From Candidatus Hikarchaeia archaeon HikBin4 (GTDB lineage: Archaea; Halobacteriota; Halobacteria; Halobacteriales; Hikarchaeaceae): DNA of 6,005 nucleotides. Below, piece after piece: positions 1-5,885 of the stretch. Numbering within the stretch: position 1 is the stretch's first letter; each line of letters begins with the position of its first letter. The position numbers and the translations under genes were made by a program. The stretch is from contig WTZT01000039.1 of assembly GCA_009889685.1 (NCBI GenBank), positions 1-6,005 of the forward strand, read 5' to 3'. The notes under the pieces were generated by a model, which was given only the letters and a program-made list of their open reading frames with translations, was not told the DNA's origin and did not search any database.

Positions 1-439
1 TGAAAGATCAACTTTTGATAAGGTAGTGCGACCTATTGATAAAAACGCATGGGAGCAACTTATTGATACCATGGACGTTCTCCACAAAAAATCCTGTAGA
101 ACGGTTCTCAGAACTACACTTCTCAAAGGGTGGAATATGGAGAATCCAGATTGGTATGCCGCTTTCTACGAACGGGCAGACCCCGATTTTATAGAACTCA
201 AAGCGTATATGCACGTAGGACACTCCCGGGACAGATTATCACGGGACATAATGCCCGAAACTCAAGAAATAGTGGATTTTGCAAAAGAAATTGGATCCTA
301 CCTACCCGAACATAATACTCTCAAAACAGTACCAATTTCTAGAGTCGCACTCCTTTCAAAATATGAAGAAACGTGGATACCTATGCTTAAAAAATCTAGT
401 AGCTTTTGGAAAACTGAAACAGCCGCTTACGCCGAATAA
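1..439 (+). CDS. taw1: tRNA 4-demethylwyosine synthase (Taw1/TYW1 family), C-terminal part, 5'-truncated by window edge
   Basis: This is the last 145 codons, read from base 2, of the radical-SAM enzyme that condenses pyruvate with N1-methylguanosine-37 of tRNA-Phe to make 4-demethylwyosine, the first tricyclic step of wyosine synthesis in Archaea. The open frame runs off the left edge, so the GTG at 26 is internal, and the N-terminal CxxxCxxC cluster motif is outside the window. Family-typical stretches visible here are VRPIDKNAWEQL (around base 26), CRTVLRTTLLKGWNM (a close variant of the RTVxRxTLVKGxNM segment) and the strongly diagnostic IELKAYMHVGHSRDRL. The ending is also typical: a LP(G/E) turn, then SRVALL. 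There is no flavodoxin domain on this part, as expected for the archaeal stand-alone form. It ends with TAA only 6 nt before ribK, so the two are very probably one transcript. Confidence 0.93.
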   Translation, partial: ERSTFDKVVRPIDKNAWEQLIDTMDVLHKKSCRTVLRTTLLKGWNMENPDWYAAFYERADPDFIELKAYMHVGHSRDRLSRDIMPETQEIVDFAKEIGSYLPEHNTLKTVPISRVALLSKYEETWIPMLKKSSSFWKTETAAYAE

Positions 440-445
440 ATCGTT

Positions 446-877
446 ATGGATAACACCCCATTTTTCTTCATAGGAACTATCACAACCGGTATGGGTGATG
501 CAAAGAAATTCCTCTCACTCACTGGATATTTAGACCAATTTCAATCTATACTTGGATATGAACCATTTCCTGGAACTCTGAATATGACACTAAATACGTC
601 TAGTATCCAACTCAAATCTAATTTATCTGAATTAACTCCTTTATTAATCAATGAATGGATCGATGGAGATCGAACCTATGGGTCTGCCACTTGTTATCCT
701 GCCATCATAACCGAACCTATGGGGGGAAAAGCTCTACCCGTTCATGTGATTCTTCCAGAGAAAACCCGTCATGGAGAAGAACAACTCGAATTACTTTCTC
801 CCGTCAATTTGAGAAAAAAACTAGCTCTCAACGACACAGACGAATTACATATCTCTGTCTATAGTGCCACGTATTAA
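446..877 (+). CDS. ribK: CTP-dependent riboflavin kinase (DUF120 family)
   Basis: This 143-residue protein matches the archaeal riboflavin kinase that phosphorylates riboflavin to FMN using CTP rather than ATP, in the cytoplasm. Diagnostic segments are the glycine-rich nucleotide loop GTITTGMGDAKKF (residues 10-22), the GYLDQFQSILGYEPFPGTLN block (27-46) whose Thr44 and Asn46 correspond to the metal-binding TxN of the family, and the C-terminal RHGEEQLELLSP-x-LRKKL region (108-126). The length fits the catalytic domain alone. Some archaeal homologues carry an extra N-terminal winged-helix domain (RbkR type), which is absent here, so this is the enzyme and not the regulator fusion. The ATG lies 6 nt after the taw1 stop, with no recognisable Shine-Dalgarno sequence in between, so translation may depend on coupling to taw1. 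ilvE follows after 58 nt with its own promoter-like sequence. Confidence 0.93.
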   Translation: MDNTPFFFIGTITTGMGDAKKFLSLTGYLDQFQSILGYEPFPGTLNMTLNTSSIQLKSNLSELTPLLINEWIDGDRTYGSATCYPAIITEPMGGKALPVHVILPEKTRHGEEQLELLSPVNLRKKLALNDTDELHISVYSATY

Positions 878-901
878 CTGAATTTTCCGAACATAACAAC
901 T

Positions 902-912
902 AGATTTTTAAG
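902..912 (+). promoter_or_regulatory. Putative TATA box for ilvE
   Basis: A T/A-rich element (agatttttaag) is centred about 28 nt before the ilvE ATG, preceded by an A-rich stretch (aacaacta) that could act as a BRE. This is the archaeal spacing expected if transcription starts at, or 1-2 nt before, the ATG, giving a leaderless or nearly leaderless mRNA. The call rests on position and composition only. Confidence 0.5.
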
Positions 913-935
913 ACCACGGAGACTAACAAGGGAAT

Positions 936-1868
936 ATGGCAATATTTGATGATATGGATGTTACTACAATCTGGCTAGATGGCTCTTTTGTGGATTGGGA
1001 TTCCGCACATATTCATGTTTTAAGCCACAGTTTGCACTATGGGGTTGGCATCTTTGAAGGCGTTAGGTGCTACAACACTGAACAAGGCCCTGCAATTTTC
1101 AGATGGGATGATCATCTCACTAGGTTCTATAATTCAGCAAAGCCTTATGAAATGGATATTGGATATTCTGTCTCCGACCTGACAGAAGCCACACTTGAAC
1201 TCCTCCATAGACAAAATCTAAACGCTTGCTATATCCGTCCAATTGCATTTTTCGGATACGACTGCCTTGGTCTTAGCCCTTTGGGAATCCCAGTCCAAGT
1301 AGCTATTGCTTGCTGGCCCTGGGGCGTTTATCTTGGGGAAGAAGCACTCGCATCTGGGGTAGATGTTATGGTGTCTAGTTGGAGGCGATATTCTCCAAAT
1401 CAAGTTCCAATGAATGCCAAAACAACCGGACTTTATGTAAACAGTGTTCTTGCCAGTGAAGAAGCCCACAGAAATGGATTTTCAGAAGCAATTCTTCTAA
1501 ATACCGATGGCAATGTGGCAGAAGGGGCAGGTGAAAATATTTTCCTCGTTCGCGATGGTGAACTATACACTCCCGATTTATCCCAGGGAGTCCTTGCTGG
1601 CATAACACGTGATACTATCATTACATTGGCTAGAGAAAAAGACTATACAGTGCACGATGAAGCTATCATCAGTGAAGATGAGTTGTATTCTGCCGACGAA
1701 TTATTTTTTACAGGAACTGCTGCCGAGGTCACTCCGATTAAAAAAGTCAATGAAACTACTATAGGAACGGGGTCTCGTGGAGACATAACACAAGATCTTC
1801 AGTCAGAATTTTTTGATGTACTAAACCGCCGCAATAAGACACACGACGAATGGTTTACTTATATATGA
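936..1868 (+). CDS. ilvE: Branched-chain amino acid aminotransferase (fold-type IV PLP enzyme)
   Basis: This 310-residue enzyme interconverts leucine, isoleucine and valine with their 2-oxo acids using glutamate/2-oxoglutarate, the last step of branched-chain amino acid synthesis. It is a full-length class IV aminotransferase. Visible landmarks are SHSLHYGVGIFEGVR (30-44), RPIAFFGYDCLGLSPLG (101-117), WPWGVYLGEEAL (127-138), the SSWRRYSPNQVPMNAK segment with the PLP-binding lysine K162, and NVAEGAGENIF (193-203) with E196. After these come the phosphate-binding GVLAGITRD (218-226) and FFTGTAAEVTPI (257-268). This set favours IlvE over D-amino acid aminotransferase or aminodeoxychorismate lyase, which share the fold. 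The first ATG is used because a TATA-like element sits about 28 nt upstream; the ATG at 954 is less likely. It converges on the DUF502 gene. Confidence 0.95.
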   Translation: MAIFDDMDVTTIWLDGSFVDWDSAHIHVLSHSLHYGVGIFEGVRCYNTEQGPAIFRWDDHLTRFYNSAKPYEMDIGYSVSDLTEATLELLHRQNLNACYIRPIAFFGYDCLGLSPLGIPVQVAIACWPWGVYLGEEALASGVDVMVSSWRRYSPNQVPMNAKTTGLYVNSVLASEEAHRNGFSEAILLNTDGNVAEGAGENIFLVRDGELYTPDLSQGVLAGITRDTIITLAREKDYTVHDEAIISEDELYSADELFFTGTAAEVTPIKKVNETTIGTGSRGDITQDLQSEFFDVLNRRNKTHDEWFTYI

Positions 1869-1876
1869 CTAATCTT

Positions 1877-1916
1877 AACATTTTTCTGCAAAAAACAATC
1901 TTTATCTAATCTTTTT
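1877..1916. terminator. Convergent T/A-tract terminator region between ilvE and the DUF502 gene
   Basis: The 46-nt space between the two stop codons holds T-tracts useful for both directions. On the plus strand there is a run of five T at 1881-1885 and another at 1912-1916. On the minus strand a run of six T corresponds to the A run at 1890-1895. Archaeal RNA polymerase terminates at such oligo-T tracts without needing a hairpin, and I see no strong stem. This is an inference from composition. Confidence 0.45.
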
Positions 1917-2502
1917 ACTTTACTTTTCTAACACCAAAACCCGCACTCAACACACGAGCAAGTGAATCTTCAACGCTTTCTTCTGAATCTTCATACCCGT
2001 CTGGATCCATCTCTATGACAAACCCTGTTGTAATATTCGGCGATGTCGGCATGAACAGTATGTCTTTTCCGTCTTCTGTTTTATTCCCTGTTTTGAATGC
2101 AGTCATTTTCATTCCTGGCCACACTGTAACTTTCACCGGAGCTTGAAGCGTTCCGTCTTCTGATACTGTAGTTTCTACTGCCATTTTTGCAGCGTTATAC
2201 ACGATTCTAAGTCCTGGAACAAAGTTAACAAGATCATCAATTTTACCCCCAAACAATTCTCCCATTGTAGTCCTCATCACATACCCCACTACAAACGTTA
2301 CTAATACCAGTACTATTATTGTTAAACCAACTTGAAACAATTCCGTAACGATTCCATTTCCTTGGAAAATTCCCCCAACACTTATAAATGTTATTTGTGA
2401 AACTAACATATACGCCCACTTTATTACATAATACGTGAGTGCAAGTGGAACCAACACCACAAGGCCACTAGCTATATTTCTTTTCCAAGCTATCATTCCC
2501 AT
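1915..2502 (-). CDS. DUF502 family two-helix membrane protein of unknown function
   Basis: This 195-residue protein (from the ATG at 2502) matches the DUF502 family, widespread integral membrane proteins with no established biochemical role. The pattern is clear: a short charged start (WKRNIASG), a first transmembrane helix at about 11-33 (ending TYYVIKWAYML), a loop, and a second helix at about 57-76. The signature VPGLRIVYNAAK follows (95-106), then a soluble domain with FMPTSPNITTGFVIEM (150-165), the family's PT-P-N-TSGF motif. The tail (DSEESVEDSLARVLSAGFG) corresponds to the conserved SVEDALK-IISxG ending. The start is uncertain: GTG at 2508, ATG at 2502 and ATG at 2496 are in frame. 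A GAGG just before 2502 would be a correctly spaced Shine-Dalgarno only for 2496. The gene is divergent from carS and convergent with ilvE, so it is probably monocistronic. Its function is unknown. Confidence 0.85.
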   Translation of the reverse strand: MGMIAWKRNIASGLVVLVPLALTYYVIKWAYMLVSQITFISVGGIFQGNGIVTELFQVGLTIIVLVLVTFVVGYVMRTTMGELFGGKIDDLVNFVPGLRIVYNAAKMAVETTVSEDGTLQAPVKVTVWPGMKMTAFKTGNKTEDGKDILFMPTSPNITTGFVIEMDPDGYEDSEESVEDSLARVLSAGFGVRKVK

Positions 2503-2638
2503 CCTCACATTAGTTTCTATAAGGCAATGAGCATCCCGCTATCCAATTCCTCCTGACGAATCTCACTTTCTATCTCTCCAGATTCCATTCTGACAAAATA
2601 GAATTACCTAAGTCAAATGATTATGTATTATTTGTATC
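2503..2638. promoter_or_regulatory. Divergent intergenic region between the DUF502 gene and carS
   Basis: This is the longest non-coding stretch in the window and must contain two promoters pointing outward. Candidate TATA-like sequences are cttatag (about 2517-2523, minus strand, close to the DUF502 start) and, for carS, an aaaataga stretch near 2595-2602 or the AT-rich 2620-2633. None has ideal spacing to the chosen starts. There is a 6-bp inverted repeat, gaatct at 2558-2563 with agattc at 2580-2585, whose 16-nt loop makes it weak and possibly accidental. I see no tRNA or structured RNA here. Confidence 0.4.
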
Positions 2639-3175
2639 GTGGATCTCCTCTCATTGGTAATCTTATCCCTGTGGATCATGTTACCTGCTTATATCCCCAA
2701 TAATGCCGCCGCAGTTTTTGGTGGAGGTGCTCCCTTGGACCTAGGTCTCTCATGGCGTGGTAATAGAATCCTTGGAGATGGAAAAACTATAAGAGGTACT
2801 ATATCTGGCATAGCTTGTGGAGCTCTAGCGGCATTCATATTGAATATAATCAATCTTTCTGTCTCCTCTCTCGACTTACCTGTATTCTCCTCCTTAGTCA
2901 TTATAGCTCTTCCAATTGGATCTCTTTCAGGCGACGCTTTGGGATCATTTCTAAAAAGATCTTTAGATATACCTCAAGGAACTACTGCCCCCTTGCTTGA
3001 CCAATTAGATTTTGTAATTGGATCTCTGCTATTAGTTCTATTCATCTCTCCAACCTGGTTTTTTGAAACTTTCACTCTTTCTATTATCCTGACTATTTTC
3101 ATTCTTACACCTTTCTTACACCTTTCAATAAATATTATCGGCTATCTACTTGGTATCAAAAAAGTCCCGTGGTAA
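2639..3175 (+). CDS. carS: CDP-archaeol synthase (CarS, CDP-2,3-bis-(O-geranylgeranyl)-sn-glycerol synthase)
   Basis: This 178-residue membrane enzyme activates unsaturated archaetidic acid with CTP to give CDP-archaeol, the branch-point precursor of archaeal polar lipids. Family motifs are all present: LPAYIPNNAAAVFGGGAPLD (15-34), GNRILGDGKTIRGTISG (41-57), SLSGDALGSFLKR (95-107), then TAPLLDQLDFVIGS (116-129) and the C-terminal H161/N165 pair ending in the typical PW. About five hydrophobic segments can be seen (roughly 1-20, 54-74, 82-98, 122-140 and 145-170). The start is GTG: an in-frame TGA lies at 2618-2620 and no ATG occurs before 2679, where initiation would remove the first helix. 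The ATG at 2623 is in another frame. pyrE follows after 54 nt on the same strand. Confidence 0.93.
   Translation: MDLLSLVILSLWIMLPAYIPNNAAAVFGGGAPLDLGLSWRGNRILGDGKTIRGTISGIACGALAAFILNIINLSVSSLDLPVFSSLVIIALPIGSLSGDALGSFLKRSLDIPQGTTAPLLDQLDFVIGSLLLVLFISPTWFFETFTLSIILTIFILTPFLHLSINIIGYLLGIKKVPW
3102..3126 (+). repeat. Short tandem repeat, 11-bp unit, about 2.3 copies, inside carS
   Basis: The unit ttcttacacct occurs at 3102-3112 and again, perfectly, at 3113-3123, followed by a further ttc. The unit is not a multiple of three, so the copies are read in different frames (ILTPF then LHLS), yet the second copy encodes the family-conserved His161. It is probably a chance or old slippage product kept in a hydrophobic helix. 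Confidence 0.6.
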
Positions 3176-3191
3176 TACTGTGCAACAAAAG

Positions 3192-3208
3192 CAGAAACCT
3201 TTTTTTTG
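3192..3208 (+). promoter_or_regulatory. Putative promoter of pyrE (A-rich BRE plus T8 tract), possibly also the carS terminator
   Basis: A purine-rich stretch (cagaaacc, 3192-3199) is followed by eight T (3200-3207), centred about 26 nt before the ATG at 3230. This is the expected place for an archaeal BRE/TATA pair driving a leaderless pyrE mRNA. An uninterrupted T8 is also a good archaeal termination signal for carS, so the same bases may serve either or both roles. I cannot decide from sequence alone. Confidence 0.4.
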
Positions 3209-3229
3209 CACCGTGAGCTTTTGGATGTA

Positions 3230-3757
3230 ATGCCTACCATCTCTAACTTAATACAAACCTCTGGTGCCATAAAATATGGCACGTTCACATTGGCAAGCGG
3301 AGTTGAATCTACTTATTACATTGATAAATATTTATTCGAAACGCAACCTGAAGTTCTTGGACCAATCGCAGAGAAAATTGCAGATATGCTATCCGAATCA
3401 CAAATTGATGTCATTGCTGGCCCCGAGTTAGGCGCTGTCCCCTTGGTAACTGCAGTATCCCTTCTTACAGGAATACCTGCTGCTTTCATCCGAAAAAACG
3501 TGAAAGTACATGGAACTCAATCAAGAGTGGAAGGCACTCTTAAAAAAAATCAATCTGTAGCATTACTCGAAGATGTCACTACAACTGGATCCACGATGCT
3601 AGATTCTATAAATTTCATAGAAACCACTATTGGTGCACAAGTAAATCGTCTCATAGTGGTAGTGGATCGAAATGAAGGAGCAACTGAGAATTTCAATGAA
3701 AAGGGATTTAACTTAGAATATTTAGTCCAAATTGGAACTGATATACAAGTTGATTAA
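3230..3757 (+). CDS. pyrE: Orotate phosphoribosyltransferase
   Basis: This 175-residue cytoplasmic type I phosphoribosyltransferase joins orotate to PRPP to form orotidine 5'-monophosphate in de novo pyrimidine synthesis. Landmarks are GAIKYGTFTLASGVESTYYID (12-32) with following K33, the GPELGAVPLV segment (64-73), and the flexible catalytic loop FIRKNVKVHGTQSR (86-99) with R88, K89, K92 and H94. The PRPP-binding motif ALLEDVTTTGSTM (111-123) and the DRNEGA loop (146-151) follow. The frame is open further upstream to a TTG at 3206, but I prefer the ATG at 3230. It begins at the usual place relative to the first helix, and the T8/TATA-like tract lies at the right distance for it, while the TTG would fall inside that tract. 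Upstream carS is 54 nt away, so co-transcription is possible but not required. It converges on the thermosome gene, 27 nt apart. Confidence 0.93.
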   Translation: MPTISNLIQTSGAIKYGTFTLASGVESTYYIDKYLFETQPEVLGPIAEKIADMLSESQIDVIAGPELGAVPLVTAVSLLTGIPAAFIRKNVKVHGTQSRVEGTLKKNQSVALLEDVTTTGSTMLDSINFIETTIGAQVNRLIVVVDRNEGATENFNEKGFNLEYLVQIGTDIQVD

Positions 3758-3784
3758 AAATCTTATTTTACTTTATCTTTATAT
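3756..3784. terminator. Convergent T/A-rich terminator region between pyrE and the thermosome gene
   Basis: The 27 nt between the stop codons consist almost entirely of T-rich plus-strand sequence (tcttattttactttatcttt), suiting oligo-T termination of pyrE. An A5 run at 3756-3760 gives a T5 tract for the opposite gene. No hairpin is apparent. Confidence 0.45.
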
Positions 3785-5404
3785 CTATAATCCCATTCCC
3801 ATATCATCCATCTCTCCACCTTTAGATAAATCGCCTGCTGCAATTATATCATCAATTTTCAAAATGAGATTGGAAGCCTCAGTAGCAGAGCTAATCGCCT
3901 GTCTCTTGGCATGCGTCGTCTCTATAACACCGGCATCAAATGTATTCACAACATCTCCTGTAAACACATTTATTCCTGCTTTTTGGTTCCCTTCCTCATG
4001 CGCTGCTCTAAGGTCTACTAACACATCTATTGGATCTAGTCCTGCATTTTCCGCAAGTACTCTTGGAATCAACTCTAGACTCCTTGCAAATGCCTCAATA
4101 GCAAGTTGTTCTCTCCCACTGACACCTTCTGCGTAAGATCGAAGTCGTGAAGCTAGCTCTATTTCTACAGCACCACCCCCTGCCAACACCTGCCCATCTG
4201 TGACGGTCTGAGAAACCACATCAATGGCATCACCCACACTACGTTCTAGCTCATCAACAACATGTTCCGTTGATCCTCTCAACAACAACGTTACTCCAAA
4301 ACCATCTTGATTAGCACTTTCGACGTAGAATAACTTATCATCATCATCACGACTAACCTTCCCCTTTGACAAATCCTCGCTCGAAAAATCATCAATATCT
4401 GATACAATTGTTGTATCCAGCAAGTGCTTTAAGAAATGCATATCGCTTTTTTTCATCCGACGCACTGCAAGAATGCCCGCCTTTGCTAGGTAATGACGAG
4501 CAACTTCATCTATGGCCTTTTGACAAAATACAACATTTGCACCAGAATCAATTATCTTTTGAACTTGATTTCTAATTTCTTCTTCCTCTCGATCCAACAC
4601 ATGGCGCAATTGCGTTGCATCTGTTATGTTGATTTTCGCATCAACTTCGGTTTCTTTAATCTCAATTGCTTCCATTAAAAGAAGAATATTTGCATCCTCC
4701 ATTTCAGATGGCATATTGTCATGTGTAGCCTCTTTGTCAATCACAGCCCCATTAAATAACTCGGACCCTGACGTCGATTCTCCAGATTGAGTTTCGATAT
4801 TCAGAAAATCCAAATCCACACAAATTTCACCTTCATCTTCATACGACACTTTCTTAACAGCTTCCACAACCATCTCTGCTAGCATTTCTTTGTGCATTTC
4901 TGTCCCTTTGCCTGTCATACTAGTTTCAGCCACTTTCCGCAATAAAGACAAATCCTCAACATCAATCATATCACTCACCACTTCTAGCTCTTCTTTGACC
5001 TTCTCATTCGCCAAATTATACCCTCTTATAATTGCGGTGGCATGGATATCTTGTTCAAGCAATTCTTCTGCATTTTTCAATAATTCTCCTGTTAGTACCA
5101 CTGCAGTTGTCGTTCCATCCCCTGCTTCATCTTCTTGGGTTTGTGCAACTTCTACGACCATTTCTGCTGTAGGATGTTCTATATTCATCTCTTTGAGAAT
5201 AGTAACTCCATCATTTGTAATTGTGACATCTCCCATATTGTCCACTAGCATTTTATCCATGCCCTTCGGTCCAAGCGTCGAACGAACAGCATTTGCCACT
5301 GCACAAGCGGCTCTAATGTTATACGATTGTGCATCTCTATCTCTAACTCTCTGGGCACCTTCACCTAAAATGATCATAGGTGTCCCTCTCAATTGATTAC
5401 TCAT
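3785..5404 (-). CDS. thsA: Thermosome (group II chaperonin, TCP-1/CCT family) subunit
   Basis: This is a full-length 539-residue subunit of the double-ring archaeal chaperonin that folds proteins in an ATP-driven cavity closed by its own built-in lid. The equatorial ATP site is intact: STLGPKGMDKMLVD (42-55), VTITNDGVTIL (60-70), EDEAGDGTTTAVVLTGELL (91-109), SVGDAIDVV (389-397) with the hydrolysis Asp at 392, AGGGAVEIELA (408-418) and LDPIDVLVDLRAAH (456-469). The apical domain has VIDKEATHDNMPSEM (221-235) and ANVVFCQKAIDEVARHYLAKAGILAVRRMKKSDM (289-322). Two departures are visible. The usual LA-ATGA-IV after KKSDM is replaced by HFLKHLLDTTIV, and the Gly-Met-rich tail is shortened to GGEMDDMGMGL. 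The protein is rich in Asp/Glu, as in mesophilic or marine relatives. Archaea often carry two or three paralogues, so the subunit letter is provisional. It lies 50 nt downstream of fur with its own TATA box. Confidence 0.96.
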   Translation of the reverse strand: MSNQLRGTPMIILGEGAQRVRDRDAQSYNIRAACAVANAVRSTLGPKGMDKMLVDNMGDVTITNDGVTILKEMNIEHPTAEMVVEVAQTQEDEAGDGTTTAVVLTGELLKNAEELLEQDIHATAIIRGYNLANEKVKEELEVVSDMIDVEDLSLLRKVAETSMTGKGTEMHKEMLAEMVVEAVKKVSYEDEGEICVDLDFLNIETQSGESTSGSELFNGAVIDKEATHDNMPSEMEDANILLLMEAIEIKETEVDAKINITDATQLRHVLDREEEEIRNQVQKIIDSGANVVFCQKAIDEVARHYLAKAGILAVRRMKKSDMHFLKHLLDTTIVSDIDDFSSEDLSKGKVSRDDDDKLFYVESANQDGFGVTLLLRGSTEHVVDELERSVGDAIDVVSQTVTDGQVLAGGGAVEIELASRLRSYAEGVSGREQLAIEAFARSLELIPRVLAENAGLDPIDVLVDLRAAHEEGNQKAGINVFTGDVVNTFDAGVIETTHAKRQAISSATEASNLILKIDDIIAAGDLSKGGEMDDMGMGL

Positions 5405-5429
5405 ATCTGGAGTTAGTTGATTGCAGGTC

Positions 5430-5439
5430 TATATAAAAG
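5430..5439 (-). promoter_or_regulatory. TATA box of the thermosome gene
   Basis: On the minus strand the bases read cttttatata, a near-consensus archaeal TATA element centred about 31 nt before the ATG. Transcription would start about 4-5 nt ahead of the start codon, an almost leaderless mRNA. A strong TATA suits a highly expressed, stress-inducible gene. I see no clear palindromic heat-shock operator over the start site. Confidence 0.6.
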
Positions 5440-5454
5440 AACCGACTTTATTTA

Positions 5455-5829
5455 TTACTTGGAAGAGTCAACTTGTAAGCAATTTTTACAAATGCCTCTA
5501 ATATCCAATTGAAAGCTTTCTACCTTCCCACCTGTAATCTTTCCCAATGGCAACTTGACTTCTTGTATATGTGTACTTTGATCACATTCCGAGCAATGAA
5601 AATGAGTATGCTGTATCTTATTCTTTGAGTACAACGCACTTCCATCACACATAAAATAATTAATTTGTTTCTCCTCCCTCAAATCAGACAAATATCTGTA
5701 AACAGTTGCAATACCAATTCCCTCAGTTTTCACTTTTCCATAAACATCTTCTACCCGAAATGATTTGTCGAAATCATTTATGGCTTCTCCCACTCTCTCC
5801 TTTTGCCAAGTATTCCTGCTTCTTCTCAT
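5455..5829 (-). CDS. Fur-family metal-dependent transcriptional regulator
   Basis: This 124-residue protein has the Fur/Zur/PerR architecture: an N-terminal winged helix followed by a metal-binding dimerisation domain. Seen directly are RNTWQKERVGEAI (5-17, the RxTxQR start), VEDVYGKV (26-33), the recognition helix GIGIATVYRYLSDL (37-50), the HTHFHCSEC block (74-82) and GICKNC (112-117). C79, C82, C114 and C117 make the complete structural zinc site. Aligned by eye on E. coli Fur, sensory-site positions H33, E81 and H125 become S23, Y67 and F106, while H74 and H76 match two retained histidines. The sensed metal therefore cannot be named, and I give no gene symbol. It is slightly shorter than the usual 135-150 residues. 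A Fur-box-like operator overlaps its start region, suggesting autoregulation, and a secreted-protein gene diverges from it. The ATG is supported by a TATA box about 29 nt upstream. Confidence 0.9.
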   Translation of the reverse strand: MRRSRNTWQKERVGEAINDFDKSFRVEDVYGKVKTEGIGIATVYRYLSDLREEKQINYFMCDGSALYSKNKIQHTHFHCSECDQSTHIQEVKLPLGKITGGKVESFQLDIRGICKNCLQVDSSK

Positions 5830-5832
5830 TAT

Positions 5833-5852
5833 TGATAATAGTAATCATTAGC
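5833..5852. promoter_or_regulatory. Fur-box-like operator in the fur/secreted-protein divergent promoter
   Basis: Bases 5834-5852 read gataatagtaatcattagc, matching 16 of 19 positions of the classical E. coli Fur box (gataatgataatcattatc). The inner 15 bp, 5833-5847, fit the Bacillus Fur 7-1-7 pattern tgataat-n-attatca at 12 of 14 non-central positions. It sits between the fur start codon and the shared TATA element, where bound repressor would block fur transcription start, and next to the BRE position of the divergent gene. The match is seen in sequence; binding is inference. AT-rich intergenic DNA raises the chance of false matches. Confidence 0.55.
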
Positions 5853-5866
5853 TTTATATATAATTT
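5853..5866. promoter_or_regulatory. Shared bidirectional TATA element for fur and the divergent secreted-protein gene
   Basis: The sequence tttatatataattt contains the perfectly self-complementary tatatata (5855-5862). Its centre is about 29 nt from the fur ATG on one side and about 28 nt from the ATG at 5886 on the other. One TATA-binding site could therefore serve both leaderless or nearly leaderless genes. The purine-rich BRE-like sequence for fur (minus-strand acataaat) is present; the BRE position for the other gene falls in the Fur-box-like sequence. Confidence 0.6.
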
Positions 5867-5885
5867 ATGTTTTACAAAATCACCA

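Noticed and set aside
26..28. GTG as the start of the first gene
   Set aside because: The frame is open to the left edge and residues before it still fit the Taw1 family, so this is an internal codon of a truncated gene.
2558..2585. Inverted repeat gaatct/agattc as a hairpin or operator
   Set aside because: Only 6 bp per arm with a 16-nt loop; too weak to separate from chance in AT-rich intergenic DNA.
2623..2703. Small open frame starting at an ATG just before carS (MYYLYRGSPL...)
   Set aside because: It overlaps carS in another frame, ends after 26 codons and shows no coding signature; probably chance.
3206..3229. Extended pyrE start at TTG 3206
   Set aside because: The TTG lies within the T8 promoter-like tract, and the eight extra residues are not needed to complete the family fold; the ATG at 3230 has better spacing.
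3732..4136. Plus-strand open frame of 134 codons starting inside the pyrE 3' end
   Set aside because: It runs antisense through the thermosome C-terminus, has no promoter or recognisable domain, and overlaps two well-supported genes.
4890..5396. Plus-strand open frame of 168 codons opposite the thermosome gene
   Set aside because: It is antisense to the most conserved part of the thermosome and its translation is Ser/Thr/Ile-rich low-complexity sequence without family motifs, typical of a shadow frame.
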